Assembly (NCBI RefSeq): GCF_003634555.1
Contig: NZ_RBKS01000001.1
Coordinates: 2,294,001-2,358,000 of the forward strand
Direction of reading: 5' to 3'
Length of the DNA stretch: 64,000 bases
Origin: Frondihabitans australicus
GTDB taxonomy: Bacteria > Actinomycetota > Actinomycetes > Actinomycetales > Microbacteriaceae
Shown one piece after another: positions 18,240-25,955 of this stretch. Every line of letters begins with the position of its first letter. The stretch's first letter is position 1. A program made the position numbers and the translations under genes. Under the pieces are notes generated by a model. The model saw only the letters and a list, made by a program, of their open reading frames with translations. It did not search any database and was not told where the DNA came from.

Positions 18240-18970
18240 GCCGCCCCCGGCGCGAACCGGTAGCCGACGCCCCACACCGTGAGCAGGTGGTCGGGCGCGC
18301 CCGGGTCGGCCTCGATCTTCTCGCGGAGACGCCGCATGTGGACGGTCACGGTCGAGAGGTCGCCGATGTCCCACCCCCAGACGGCCTTGAGGAGCTCTTC
18401 GCGGCGGAACACCTGGTCGGGGTGGCGGATCAGGAAGGCCATGAGGTCGAACTCGCGCACCGTGAGGGCCAGCGGTCGGCCGGCCTGCGAGATCTCACGC
18501 TGCGAGGTGTCGAGGCGGAACGAACCCGCCGCCACCACCGCCTGCGGCTCGAAGGGGGTGGACGTGCGGCGCAGCACGGCGTCGACCCGCAGCATGAGCT
18601 CGCGGGGCGAGAACGGCTTCACGAGGTAGTCGTCGGCGCCGGCCTCGAGGCCGCCGATGCGGTCGTGCTCTTCGCCGAGGGCCGTCAGCATGATGATCGG
18701 CACGTCGGTGACGGCGCGCACGCGACGGCAGACCTCCAGCCCGTCGATGCCGGGCAGCATGCGGTCGAGCAGGATCAGGTCGGGCCGCTCGTCGAGCACC
18801 CGCGCCACCGCGCTCAGCCCGTCGGTCACGACGCCGGCCACGTGCCCGTTCTTCCGCAGGTACGACAGGACCACCTCGGCGACGATCGGGTCGTCCTCGA
18901 CGATGAGCACGCTGCGCTGGCCGACCGCGGATTCGTCGGCGGCGGGTGCGCCGGGGAGGGTGAACGACAT
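18236..18970 (-). CDS. OmpR-family response regulator
   Basis: This is a 244-residue regulator. The receiver domain has acidic residues at 26-27, the phospho-acceptor Asp69 in LILLDRMLPG and Lys118 in YLVKPFS, and is followed by a winged-helix DNA-binding domain (LTVREFDLMAFLIRH, then RRLREKIE and VWGVGYRF). The ATG at 18970 has no ribosome site. A weak CATCAT at 18982-18977 stands 7 bases upstream, so it may be leaderless. It forms a two-gene operon with the histidine kinase. Confidence 0.92.
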   Translation of the reverse strand: MSFTLPGAPAADESAVGQRSVLIVEDDPIVAEVVLSYLRKNGHVAGVVTDGLSAVARVLDERPDLILLDRMLPGIDGLEVCRRVRAVTDVPIIMLTALGEEHDRIGGLEAGADDYLVKPFSPRELMLRVDAVLRRTSTPFEPQAVVAAGSFRLDTSQREISQAGRPLALTVREFDLMAFLIRHPDQVFRREELLKAVWGWDIGDLSTVTVHMRRLREKIEADPGAPDHLLTVWGVGYRFAPGAA

Positions 18971-19095
18971 ATATCAATGATGACCGCTGCTCTCGCGAGA
19001 TTCCTCCGAGCACAGGATCCGTGAGCATCTCGTAAGAAGTCACTCGACCAAACCGTTTCGTCGGGCAGCCCGAACACACTCCCGGATCAGTGGAG

Positions 19096-19144
19096 ACGCC
19101 CGGCCACCCGCAGCGGACAATCCGCGCTGCGGTCGGCCGGGCGT
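19096..19144 (-). terminator. Long hairpin after the ThiF-rhodanese gene
   Basis: ACGCCCGGCC pairs with GGCCGGGCGT, and the inner CCGCAGCG pairs with CGCTGCGG, around a short loop containing GACAATC. It starts about 29 bases after the stop at 19173. There is no T tract, as is common for high-GC intrinsic terminators. Confidence 0.6.
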
Positions 19145-19172
19145 CGTGATCCGGCTACGGCGAGGGCGCCGC

Positions 19173-19988
19173 CTACGAGTGCAGGTTAGGCCGGAACCCC
19201 TCTGCGTCGATGTCGCCGAGCGGCAGCGGAACCCGACCCGATCCCGCCACGAGTCCGCCCGCGAGGGCGCTCGGCCGCAGGTTCCAGCCGAGCATGCCGC
19301 GGTCGAGCACCGTCACGTCGAAGCCGCGTGCCCGCAGGATCCGACACGCCATCGAGGCCCGCGGTCCTCGCGAGCAGTACACGACCACGGGAAGCGACGA
19401 GTCGATCCCGGGGTCGTCGGCGCTGGTCGTGCCGAACCCGGCGGCCAGCACCGAGCCCTCGATCGCCTCGACGTCGTGCTCCGGGCGCTCTCGCACGTCG
19501 AGCAGCGTGAAGCCGTCGTCGCCGCGCGAGCGCGCGGCCAGGCGGGCCTCGAGGGCCTCGGCCGTGATGCGGGGCAGGTCGTCGGACAGGATGCCGAGGT
19601 CGGGCGGGAGCCGGTGCATCCTGCGCCCATCGAGAGCCCTGTCGAGGAGGGAGGCGGTCTCGGCGGAACCGGAGCAGTCGACGACGGTGTCGTAGCGGCC
19701 GACGTCCAGAACACGCATCACGTCGTCGACGGAGGAGAGCGGCACGGGGTGCACGTGCACGTCGATCGTCGGTCGGATCGACCGCGCCCAGTCGGCGGCG
19801 GCGCGCGCCCGCGGCATGCCGAGGGACGACTCGGGGTACAGCGGGGAGGACGCCACGTCGTCACCGTCTACAGGGAGGTCATCGACGATTCCCAGGGAAC
19901 CGACACCGGCCATCACGGCATACTGGATACCAGGGGAGGCACGTACGCCTGCGCCGATGAAGAGGATCGAACCAGGAGGCTGCGTCAC
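19173..19988 (-). CDS. Degenerate ThiF-like domain fused to a rhodanese domain
   Basis: This is a 271-residue protein with the two-domain plan of MoeB/MoeZ-type sulfur-carrier activators. The first half starts with a Rossmann segment (ILFIGAGVRASPGIQYAVMA, AGVGSLGIVDD). However, it lacks the NLxRQ and DNF motifs, adenylation residues and Cys pairs of ThiF/MoeB, so adenylation is unlikely. The rhodanese half (from about residue 158) keeps an active-site loop YCSRGPRAS with Cys205. The GTG at 19988 has GAGGAGG 9 bases upstream and a TACAGT -10 box at 20034-20029. It lies head to head with the GT-C gene, whose ATG is at 19990. Confidence 0.7.
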   Translation of the reverse strand: MTQPPGSILFIGAGVRASPGIQYAVMAGVGSLGIVDDLPVDGDDVASSPLYPESSLGMPRARAAADWARSIRPTIDVHVHPVPLSSVDDVMRVLDVGRYDTVVDCSGSAETASLLDRALDGRRMHRLPPDLGILSDDLPRITAEALEARLAARSRGDDGFTLLDVRERPEHDVEAIEGSVLAAGFGTTSADDPGIDSSLPVVVYCSRGPRASMACRILRARGFDVTVLDRGMLGWNLRPSALAGGLVAGSGRVPLPLGDIDAEGFRPNLHS

Positions 19989-19989
19989 G

Positions 19990-21588
19990 ATGATCGACCT
20001 CCTCGACTCGACCTCGATCGCTCTCCCCACTGTAGAGCGGCGGACCACCCGGGCGTGGCGTCGCCTTCAGCGGATCCGGTCACGGCCGTGGGGCGATCCC
20101 GCCCTGGCCGGCGTCTTCGGCCTCGTCGTCTCGGTCGCCTTCTCCTGGGTCCCGTCCGTCTGGTACGACGAGTCCGCCACGGTCGTGTCCGCCGAACGCA
20201 CCTACGGCGAGCTCTGGGCCGAGATCCACCACGTCGACGCCGTGCACGCCGTCTACTACGCGCTCATGCACGCCTGGTTCGCCTTGGTCGGGTACTCCCC
20301 GTTCAGCCTCCGCCTCCCGAGCGCCGTCGCGATCGGCGTCGGCGCCGCCCTCGTGGTGCTCCTCGCCCGCGAGCTGACCGACCGGCGCACGGGGCTCGTC
20401 GCCGGGCTGCTCTTCGTGCTCCTGCCCCGCATCACCTGGGCCGGCACCGAGGGCCGGTCGTACGCCACGGCCACCGCCCTCGCGACGGCACTCACGCTCG
20501 TCTTCGTCCACGCGAGCAAGCGATCGCTCGCGGACCGTGCACGGCATCGGCGCTGGTGGACTCTCTACGGCGTGCTCGCGCTGCTGAGCACCGCCGTCTT
20601 CCTCTACTCGGCGCTCGTCGTCGTCGCGCACGGCATCGCCCTCGCGCTCTGGGCTCGCCGCAGCCGCAGAGCGTCGCGCACCACCCCGTGGAAGGCAGCG
20701 ATGGGCGGCTGGCTCGTGTCGGCGGGCATCGCCGGGCTCCTGCTGATCCCCCTGGCGAAGCTGTCGTCGAGCGAATCGCACCAGATCGGGTGGATCTCGA
20801 AGCCCAGCCTCGCCACCGTGAACTCGTTCCTCGTGACGCAGTGGTTCACCGGCAACGACGGCTTCGCCTGGTTCGGCTGGGCGCTCGCCGCGGTCGGTGT
20901 CGTCGCCGTGGTGCGGAAGGGCGCCCGGTACAACGAGCCCAACGTGCTCCAGGTCGCCCTTCCGTGGCTGCTCGTGCCCGCCCTCGGCCTGATCGCCGTG
21001 TCGATCGTGTCGAACCCGCTCTACTCGCCGCGCTACGTGACGGAGGCCGCCCCGGCGATCGCGATCCTCATGGCCGTCGGCCTGACCTCGCTCCGGCTCC
21101 GCCCTCTCATCGCGCTCGGTCTCGTCGCGGCGCTCGGGCTCTCGGTGCCGACATGGGTGCAGCAGCGCATGCCCGAGGCCAAGGACGACTCGTCGTGGGC
21201 CCAGGTCGCCTCGCTCGTCAAGACCGAGCGGGCCGCGGAACGCAAGGCCGACGGCCCGGGGGTCGTCGACTCCATCGTGTACGGCTACCTCCGCCGTCAT
21301 CCCACCGGGTCGGCCCGCAACATCGCCTACTCGTACCCGTCGGCGTTCACCGGCATGGTCGACGTGACCCTCAAGACGCCGGCGGCGCAGACCGGCGAGC
21401 TCTGGGAGACCCGGTACCCCCTCTCGAAGACGATCGACCGCGTCGACGGCTCGAAGTACGTCTGGCTCGTCACGAGCAACAAGCAGGACCTCCGGCCGAG
21501 TGTCACGAAGGCGCTCGCCACCGAGGGCTACCACGTCATCAACCAGTGGCACCTGACGCGCGTGAACATCGTCCGCTACGCGAAATAG
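19990..21588 (+). CDS. GT-C fold membrane glycosyltransferase (GT39/ArnT-like)
   Basis: This is a 532-residue polytopic protein with about ten hydrophobic segments. After the first of these it has the WYDESATV motif typical of the catalytic acidic loop of lipid-linked sugar transferases, and HAVYYALMHAWFALVGYSPFSLRLPSA is characteristic of actinobacterial GT39-like proteins. It probably transfers a sugar from a polyprenyl carrier to a cell-surface acceptor. The ATG at 19990 has AGGAGG 9 bases upstream. Both that site and the promoter must lie inside the oppositely oriented ThiF-rhodanese gene. It is convergent with ispE. Confidence 0.85.
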   Translation: MIDLLDSTSIALPTVERRTTRAWRRLQRIRSRPWGDPALAGVFGLVVSVAFSWVPSVWYDESATVVSAERTYGELWAEIHHVDAVHAVYYALMHAWFALVGYSPFSLRLPSAVAIGVGAALVVLLARELTDRRTGLVAGLLFVLLPRITWAGTEGRSYATATALATALTLVFVHASKRSLADRARHRRWWTLYGVLALLSTAVFLYSALVVVAHGIALALWARRSRRASRTTPWKAAMGGWLVSAGIAGLLLIPLAKLSSSESHQIGWISKPSLATVNSFLVTQWFTGNDGFAWFGWALAAVGVVAVVRKGARYNEPNVLQVALPWLLVPALGLIAVSIVSNPLYSPRYVTEAAPAIAILMAVGLTSLRLRPLIALGLVAALGLSVPTWVQQRMPEAKDDSSWAQVASLVKTERAAERKADGPGVVDSIVYGYLRRHPTGSARNIAYSYPSAFTGMVDVTLKTPAAQTGELWETRYPLSKTIDRVDGSKYVWLVTSNKQDLRPSVTKALATEGYHVINQWHLTRVNIVRYAK

Positions 21589-21619
21589 CCGGCGGCGCTC
21601 GGCCCGGCGACTCGCCCGC

Positions 21620-22561
21620 TCAGTCGGCGATCAGGCGCGCGCCGTGCACGGGCCCGGTGGCCCGCACGACGTCGAGCCGAGCGGCGCTCAGAGCGATCTG
21701 CAGTTCGAGCGCCCCGTCGAGGTCGGGCGCGAGGAAGGCGACCGTCGGGCCCGAGCCCGACACGACGCCGGCGAGCGCCCCGTTCTGCTCGCCGAGCTCG
21801 AGCACCTCGCCGAGCCCCGGCTCGAGATGCAGCGCGGGCGCCTGCAGGTCGTTGTACATCACGTCGGCGAGCCGGGCAGGATCGCCGGCCCGCAGCGCCT
21901 GCAGCACCCCGGAGTCGACCCGCGGCTGGCGGACCGTCGTGATCTCGCCCTGGTGCCGAAGCCGGTGCTGGTCGAGCTCGGAGTACACCTCGGGCGTCGA
22001 GAGTCCGTAGTCGGCGAGGGCGAGCACCCACTGGAACGTGCCCTGCGCGAGCGCCGGGCTCAGCTCGTCGCCGCGACCGGTGCCGACGGCCGTGCCGCCC
22101 ATGAGCGCGAACGGCACGTCCGCCCCGAGCTTCGCCCCGAGGCGCAGGAGCTCGTCGCGGCTGAGGCCCGTGTTCCACAGGATGTCGCAGGCGAGCAGGG
22201 TCGCCGCGGCGTCCGCGCTCCCCCCGCCCATGCCGCCGGCGACCGGGACGTTCTTGTCGATGGAGAGGCTGACGCCGCCGTCGTACCCGGTGGTCTCGGC
22301 GAGCAGCCGGGCGGCCTTGATCGCGAGGTTCGAATCGTCGGTGGGGACGCCGGAGAGGTCGATCCCCGCCTGCGACGAGGTGAAGCGGACGGTGAAGTCG
22401 TTCGCGGCGTGGGCCCGGACGTCCTCGTAGAGCGACACCGCCTGGTAGGCGGTCGCGAGCTCGTGGTAGCCGTCGTCCTGCAGGTCGCCGACGGCGAGGA
22501 AGACGTTGATCTTGCCGGGGGCGCGCGTGTGGACCACGGTCGGGCTCCCCACGGACGTCAT
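21620..22561 (-). CDS. ispE: 4-diphosphocytidyl-2-C-methyl-D-erythritol kinase
   Basis: This is a 313-residue GHMP kinase of the non-mevalonate isoprenoid pathway. The N-terminal [12 protein letters not shown] (Lys17), the ATP-binding [17 protein letters not shown], and the C-terminal [11 protein letters not shown] are diagnostic. The ATG at 22561 follows a TAAGTT -10 box (22574-22569) by 8 bases. That box includes the TAA stop of the upstream monooxygenase gene, and an ATG without ribosome site suggests a leaderless message. A TTG at 22570 is an alternative start. In most actinobacteria ispE follows rsmA (ksgA) directly; here rsmA is 17 kb away. Confidence 0.95.
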   Translation of the reverse strand: MTSVGSPTVVHTRAPGKINVFLAVGDLQDDGYHELATAYQAVSLYEDVRAHAANDFTVRFTSSQAGIDLSGVPTDDSNLAIKAARLLAETTGYDGGVSLSIDKNVPVAGGMGGGSADAAATLLACDILWNTGLSRDELLRLGAKLGADVPFALMGGTAVGTGRGDELSPALAQGTFQWVLALADYGLSTPEVYSELDQHRLRHQGEITTVRQPRVDSGVLQALRAGDPARLADVMYNDLQAPALHLEPGLGEVLELGEQNGALAGVVSGSGPTVAFLAPDLDGALELQIALSAARLDVVRATGPVHGARLIAD

Positions 22562-22571
22562 GGGAACCAAC

Positions 22572-23678
22572 TTACCCGGCGGAGAGAGGCTCCCGTGTCG
22601 GCGTCGGCGGTGCCGCTGCTCCTGCGCCCTCGAACGCCTCGTCGGCGTCGTGCCGGCCCGCGCGGACCAGCGGGATGACGTCGCGGGCGAAGCGCTCCAT
22701 CTCGGACACCTGCGGCGAGAACTGCAGCAGGAGGGTGTCGACGCCGGCCGCCTCGAACTCGAGGATCCGGTCGGCGACCTGGCGCGGCGTGCCGATGAAG
22801 CCGGGGCGCAGGCCGCGGTTCGACACCGAGTAGTCGCGCAGGTCGGGCTCGTGCTCGAGGTGCGACTGGCGGATGAAGTCCTGGTACGACTCGTACGCGG
22901 CGCCGTGGCTGACGTCGGTGATGCGGTCGAGCTCGGCCTGGGCCTCGGCCTCTGTGTCGCGCACGATCGCGTAGGCGGCCATGCCGAACGCCTCGAAGGG
23001 CGCTCTGCCGGCGGACGCGCGCTGCGACCGCATGCCGTCGATCTTCGCGCGCAGCTCGTCGACCGTGCCGCCGTGCGTGAGGTAGGCGTCGGCGAACGAG
23101 ACGATGGCGGCCTTGCCAGCCGGGCTCTCGCCGCCGGCGTAGATGCGGGGCTGCACGCGCGGCTTCGGCTCGAGGTGCGAGTTGCGCACCGAGTAGTACG
23201 AGCCGTCGAAGTCGAACGGCGTCTCGTTCCAGAGGCCCTTCAGGATCGCGACGAACTCCTCGGTGCGCGCGTACCGGTCGTCGTGCTCCGAGAAGATGCC
23301 GCCGTACTGCCGCGACTCCTCCTCCCACCACGCGCTGACGACGTTGAGGGTGAAGCGGCCGCCCGACACCTCGTCGATGGTCGCCGCCTGCTTCGCAGTG
23401 ACGGCGGGCAGGTGGTAGCCGGGGCGCACCGCGGCCATGAGCTCGAGCTTCGACGTGACGGCGGCGATCGACGCGGTGAGCGCCCAGGCCTCGAGCGACG
23501 GCGCGGCCGTGCCCTTGATGTCGTTGAGGTTGAGCTCGGGGATCAGCGTGAGATCGAAGCCGACACGCTCGGCGGTGGTCACGACCTCCCTGATGTAGTC
23601 CCAGCTGACGGGCATCTGCTCGTCGTCGACGTTGCGGAGCCAGCCGCCGAAGATCGGGGTCCAGAAGCCGAATCTCAT
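22572..23678 (-). CDS. LLM-class flavin monooxygenase (SsuD/SfnG-like)
   Basis: This is a 368-residue bacterial-luciferase-like (TIM-barrel, F420/FMN) oxidoreductase. It starts [14 protein letters not shown] and contains the strongly conserved [20 protein letters not shown] and [20 protein letters not shown] segments of alkanesulfonate/dimethylsulfone-type monooxygenases. Its ATG overlaps the ATP-grasp stop as ATGA, so the two are one translational unit. A desulfonation role would usually come with sulfonate ABC transporter genes, and none are here. The coupling to an ATP-grasp ligase instead hints at modification of an amino-acid conjugate (inference). Confidence 0.85.
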   Translation of the reverse strand: MRFGFWTPIFGGWLRNVDDEQMPVSWDYIREVVTTAERVGFDLTLIPELNLNDIKGTAAPSLEAWALTASIAAVTSKLELMAAVRPGYHLPAVTAKQAATIDEVSGGRFTLNVVSAWWEEESRQYGGIFSEHDDRYARTEEFVAILKGLWNETPFDFDGSYYSVRNSHLEPKPRVQPRIYAGGESPAGKAAIVSFADAYLTHGGTVDELRAKIDGMRSQRASAGRAPFEAFGMAAYAIVRDTEAEAQAELDRITDVSHGAAYESYQDFIRQSHLEHEPDLRDYSVSNRGLRPGFIGTPRQVADRILEFEAAGVDTLLLQFSPQVSEMERFARDVIPLVRAGRHDADEAFEGAGAAAPPTPTREPLSAG

Positions 23679-24685
23679 GCGTGCACCGGTTCCTTCGGCT
23701 CCTGCGCCCCCGTGCTCTGCGCGATCGGGCCGTATTCGGCCTCGAGCAGATCGCCGAGGAATCGGGCGATGCTGCGCGGGCCCGACACGCTCGAGGCGGC
23801 CTCGACGTCGGGGTTGTAGTTCGTGTTCGTGTTGATGTCGTAGATCACGGCGCGACCGTCGACGGTCTCGGAGAACTCGACCCCGGCGATCTCGATGCCG
23901 TTCTCGGCGAGGAAGGCGGGGAGGCGCAGGATCAGATCGTGCTCGGCGATCGGCTTCCCGTCGCGGGTCTCGCCGCGCAGCTGGAAGAGCGGACCCTGGC
24001 CGGGCAGAGCGCAGGCGTCGGCCGGGCAGAACTCGAACGCTCCGCCGGACGTGTCGACGCGGACCGCGTAGACGAAGCGCCCGCCGACGAACTCGGCCCT
24101 CGTGACGAAGGGCTGCTCGGCGATCAGGAGCTCCTGCAGCAGGGTGATGCCGTCGGGAGACGACTCGAAGTCGGGCCCGTCGACCCACGCGGCGAACTCG
24201 TCGACGGAGTCCCAGCGGCGCACGCCGAGGCCCTTGCCGCCCTGGTTGTGCTTCGAGATGAACGGGGCGCCGAAGCTCCGTGCCGTCGCCACGAGGTCGC
24301 GCGTGCCGAACACCGCGCTCGTGCGAGGCACGTCGAAGCCGGCCTTCTGGAGGGCGACGTGCTGCTGCACCTTGCTCACCTCGAGGTCGATGACGCCGCG
24401 CCCGCCGACCGTGCGGCGCCCGGAGGCCTCGAGCCACGACAGGACGGCGCGCGTGTACTCCTTCGAGTGCTCGTTGCCGCGCGTGTGGGCGCTGGCCGAC
24501 ATGCGCGACCAGTAGATGCCGGGCGCAGGCTCGGCGGTGAGGTCGATCGCGCCGTCGGTCAGCAGGATCTCCTCGACCGGCACGCCCTCCGCGTCGAAGG
24601 CGCGCTGGAGGGGCGGAAACCACTCGGGGTTCTCGTGGATCACGTAGACGCGGGGCGTCGGCTGGCTGCTGGGCTGATCGGTCAC
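23675..24685 (-). CDS. ATP-grasp ligase, RimK-like
   Basis: This is a 336-residue ATP-grasp enzyme. It has a glycine-rich ATP loop (SKHNQGGKGLGVRRW, about residues 180-194), a conserved RxEFVGGRFVYAVRVD strand, and the metal-binding IYDINTNTNYNPDVE near the C-terminus, as in RimK-type alpha-amino-acid ligases. It would form an amide using ATP; both partners are unknown. The GTG at 24685 follows a TAGGCT -10 box (24698-24693) by 8 bases, suggesting a leaderless message. It is coupled by ATGA to the flavin monooxygenase gene. N-terminal residues upstream (from 24703) are in frame but precede the predicted transcript start. Confidence 0.82.
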   Translation of the reverse strand: MTDQPSSQPTPRVYVIHENPEWFPPLQRAFDAEGVPVEEILLTDGAIDLTAEPAPGIYWSRMSASAHTRGNEHSKEYTRAVLSWLEASGRRTVGGRGVIDLEVSKVQQHVALQKAGFDVPRTSAVFGTRDLVATARSFGAPFISKHNQGGKGLGVRRWDSVDEFAAWVDGPDFESSPDGITLLQELLIAEQPFVTRAEFVGGRFVYAVRVDTSGGAFEFCPADACALPGQGPLFQLRGETRDGKPIAEHDLILRLPAFLAENGIEIAGVEFSETVDGRAVIYDINTNTNYNPDVEAASSVSGPRSIARFLGDLLEAEYGPIAQSTGAQEPKEPVHA

Positions 24686-24736
24686 GCGGGCAAGCCTAGG
24701 CACGTGTGCCGGGTGTGGCGTGCGTGTTGCGGTTCG

Positions 24737-25180
24737 CTACGTCGCGGCGCCGTGTCGTCGCCTTGCGCCCAGTTCTTCCTCCATGCCTGCCACAAGGCGA
24801 TCTGCGGCACGCAACAGGACCGCGGCTTTGGCCTCCGTGACGTTGAACGGGCTGTACTGCGTATTCGTCTTCGCCTCGATGAGCTGCCGCAAGCGCGACG
24901 CCAGATCAGGCCGCCCAGGGCACGCACGAGAGAGCAGGTCCACCGCCTCTCCGTGACTGTCGCCGGAGGCGCGTTCGCCGAGGACAGCACCACAGATGGC
25001 GTCGCACGCGGCGATGCCCGAGAGCACGGAGAGGGAGCCGACGACATTTCCGATCGGACCGATGTCGGCGTCGTCACCGAATTCGACGACGAGTTGCGCG
25101 ACCGCCAGGAAGGCGCGCGCATGCTCACTCCGCACCTCGACACCCGCAGTCGGCAGAGCGCTCGTGCGTACTCGCTTCAT
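24737..25180 (-). CDS. HEPN-like helical protein paired with an MNT-domain protein
   Basis: This is a 147-residue, mostly helical protein. Its N-terminal SEHARAFLAVAQLV and C-terminal TEAKAAVLLRAADRLVAGMEEEL resemble HEPN domains encoded beside minimal nucleotidyltransferases. The HEPN RNase motif R-x4-H is not present in canonical form; the equivalent position appears to read K104-x4-Y109 (KTNTQY). It may therefore not be an RNase. Its ATG overlaps the stop of the MNT gene as ATGA, fixing the pair as one unit. The HEPN assignment rests on pattern and partner and would need a profile search. Confidence 0.55.
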   Translation of the reverse strand: MKRVRTSALPTAGVEVRSEHARAFLAVAQLVVEFGDDADIGPIGNVVGSLSVLSGIAACDAICGAVLGERASGDSHGEAVDLLSRACPGRPDLASRLRQLIEAKTNTQYSPFNVTEAKAAVLLRAADRLVAGMEEELGARRRHGAAT

Positions 25181-25797
25181 GCCGCCGCCTCGCGAAGGAG
25201 GGGACGAATCGACGGCCCGGTCAGAAGGCGCGCATCGCGACGAAGAGAAGCCACGAGTGAATCGCCCGCCGACGTCATCGCGAGAAGGGTCGACCTCGAG
25301 ACATCGAACACCTGCACGAGATTGCCGGTGAGCGGTTCGATGACGTCGTGGAGCTCGCCGATCGTGGCCTCGTACGCATCGACGTCGAGATCGTCGGGAA
25401 AAACCACGAGAAGATCGATGTCGCTCGTCACGATCGCCTCGCCCCGCGCGTAGGAGCCGAAGACGGCGACCGAGGTCTCGTCGCCTGCTTTCTCGCGCAC
25501 CACCCTGACGATCTCGCTCTCGATGCGCCGGGTGGCCCCCAGGATCACCTCGATCGCCGGCCAGAACACGTGCTCGCGGTTGACGGAGTAGGCGTAGGCC
25601 GAGGGTGAGATGACCGCGACCACGAGCCCGATGTCTTCGAGTCGTTGCAGCGCTCGCTGAGCGCCCGCGTGTGACGTGATCTCACCGACGCGCTCGATCT
25701 GCCGCCCCGACGACAGACCGCTGCTGCGCGAGAGCACGTCGAGGATCACCGACTCCAAGGGGCCGATGAGGTCGGCGCCCAACCGCGACAATTCCAT
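25177..25797 (-). CDS. Winged-helix protein fused to a minimal nucleotidyltransferase (MNT) domain
   Basis: This is a 206-residue protein. Residues 1-85 look like a MarR/ArsR-type winged helix (IERVGEITSHAGAQRALQRL, then EDIGLVVAV as the wing). Residues 95-200 are a minimal nucleotidyltransferase with the active-site signature GSYARGE (114-120) and Asp126/Asp128 in SDID. In MNT-HEPN toxin-antitoxin pairs the MNT partner inactivates the HEPN toxin by nucleotide transfer. Here the fused DNA-binding domain would let the antitoxin autoregulate. The ATG at 25797 follows a CATACT -10 box by 7 bases (leaderless), and the palindrome GTATGACATAC covers that box. Confidence 0.78.
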   Translation of the reverse strand: MELSRLGADLIGPLESVILDVLSRSSGLSSGRQIERVGEITSHAGAQRALQRLEDIGLVVAVISPSAYAYSVNREHVFWPAIEVILGATRRIESEIVRVVREKAGDETSVAVFGSYARGEAIVTSDIDLLVVFPDDLDVDAYEATIGELHDVIEPLTGNLVQVFDVSRSTLLAMTSAGDSLVASLRRDARLLTGPSIRPLLREAAA

Positions 25798-25804
25798 GAA
25801 TCAA

Positions 25805-25815
25805 GTATGACATAC
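25805..25815. promoter_or_regulatory. Palindromic operator over the MNT gene -10 box
   Basis: GTATG-A-CATAC is a perfect 5-1-5 inverted repeat at 25805-25815. It overlaps the minus-strand -10 box CATACT (25809-25804), so a protein bound here would block the MNT-HEPN promoter. The winged helix in the MNT protein is the obvious candidate. Confidence 0.6.
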
Positions 25816-25825
25816 CGGCTCACTA

Positions 25826-25878
25826 TCGGGCCATGTGGCCCAAATTCGGGCCATACGGCCCAAAATCGAGCCACGCCG
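25826..25878 (+). repeat. Iteron-like tandem repeats, 20-base period
   Basis: TCGGGCCATGTGGCCCAAA starts at 25826 and TCGGGCCATACGGCCCAAA at 25846. A decayed third unit beginning TCGAGCCACG starts at 25866. The first unit contains the inverted repeat GGGCCA/TGGCCC. The array lies between the MNT promoter and the first CWB2 gene, and its role is unknown. Confidence 0.6.
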
Positions 25879-25891
25879 ACGCATACTGTCT

Positions 25892-25907
25892 ACCCCCCAT
25901 CGGGGGT
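25892..25907. promoter_or_regulatory. C5-N4-G5 palindrome upstream of the CWB2 cluster
   Basis: ACCCCC-CATC-GGGGGT is a perfect 6-base-stem inverted repeat, 35 bases before the -10 box TAGATT (25943-25948) of the first CWB2 gene. Similar palindromes precede the two propeller genes, at 34200-34213 and 36149-36166. Confidence 0.45.
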
Positions 25908-25942
25908 CGCGGGCTCTCTCGCGGAAACGTGCACTCTGCGCA

Positions 25943-25948
25943 TAGATT
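25943..25948 (+). promoter_or_regulatory. -10 box of the first CWB2 gene
   Basis: TAGATT ends 8 bases before the ATG at 25956 and no ribosome site is present, so a leaderless transcript is likely. No good -35 was seen. Confidence 0.45.
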
Positions 25949-25955
25949 TCTGCTC

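Noticed and set aside
22572-23678. Calling the flavin monooxygenase an alkanesulfonate monooxygenase outright
   Set aside because: No sulfonate ABC genes or NADPH-FMN reductase are adjacent, and the coupled gene is an ATP-grasp ligase, so only the family is stated.
25892-25907. C-run/G-run hairpin as an intrinsic terminator of the MNT unit
   Set aside because: The MNT-HEPN unit is transcribed away from it, so it cannot end that transcript. It lies upstream of the CWB2 promoter and fits an operator better.
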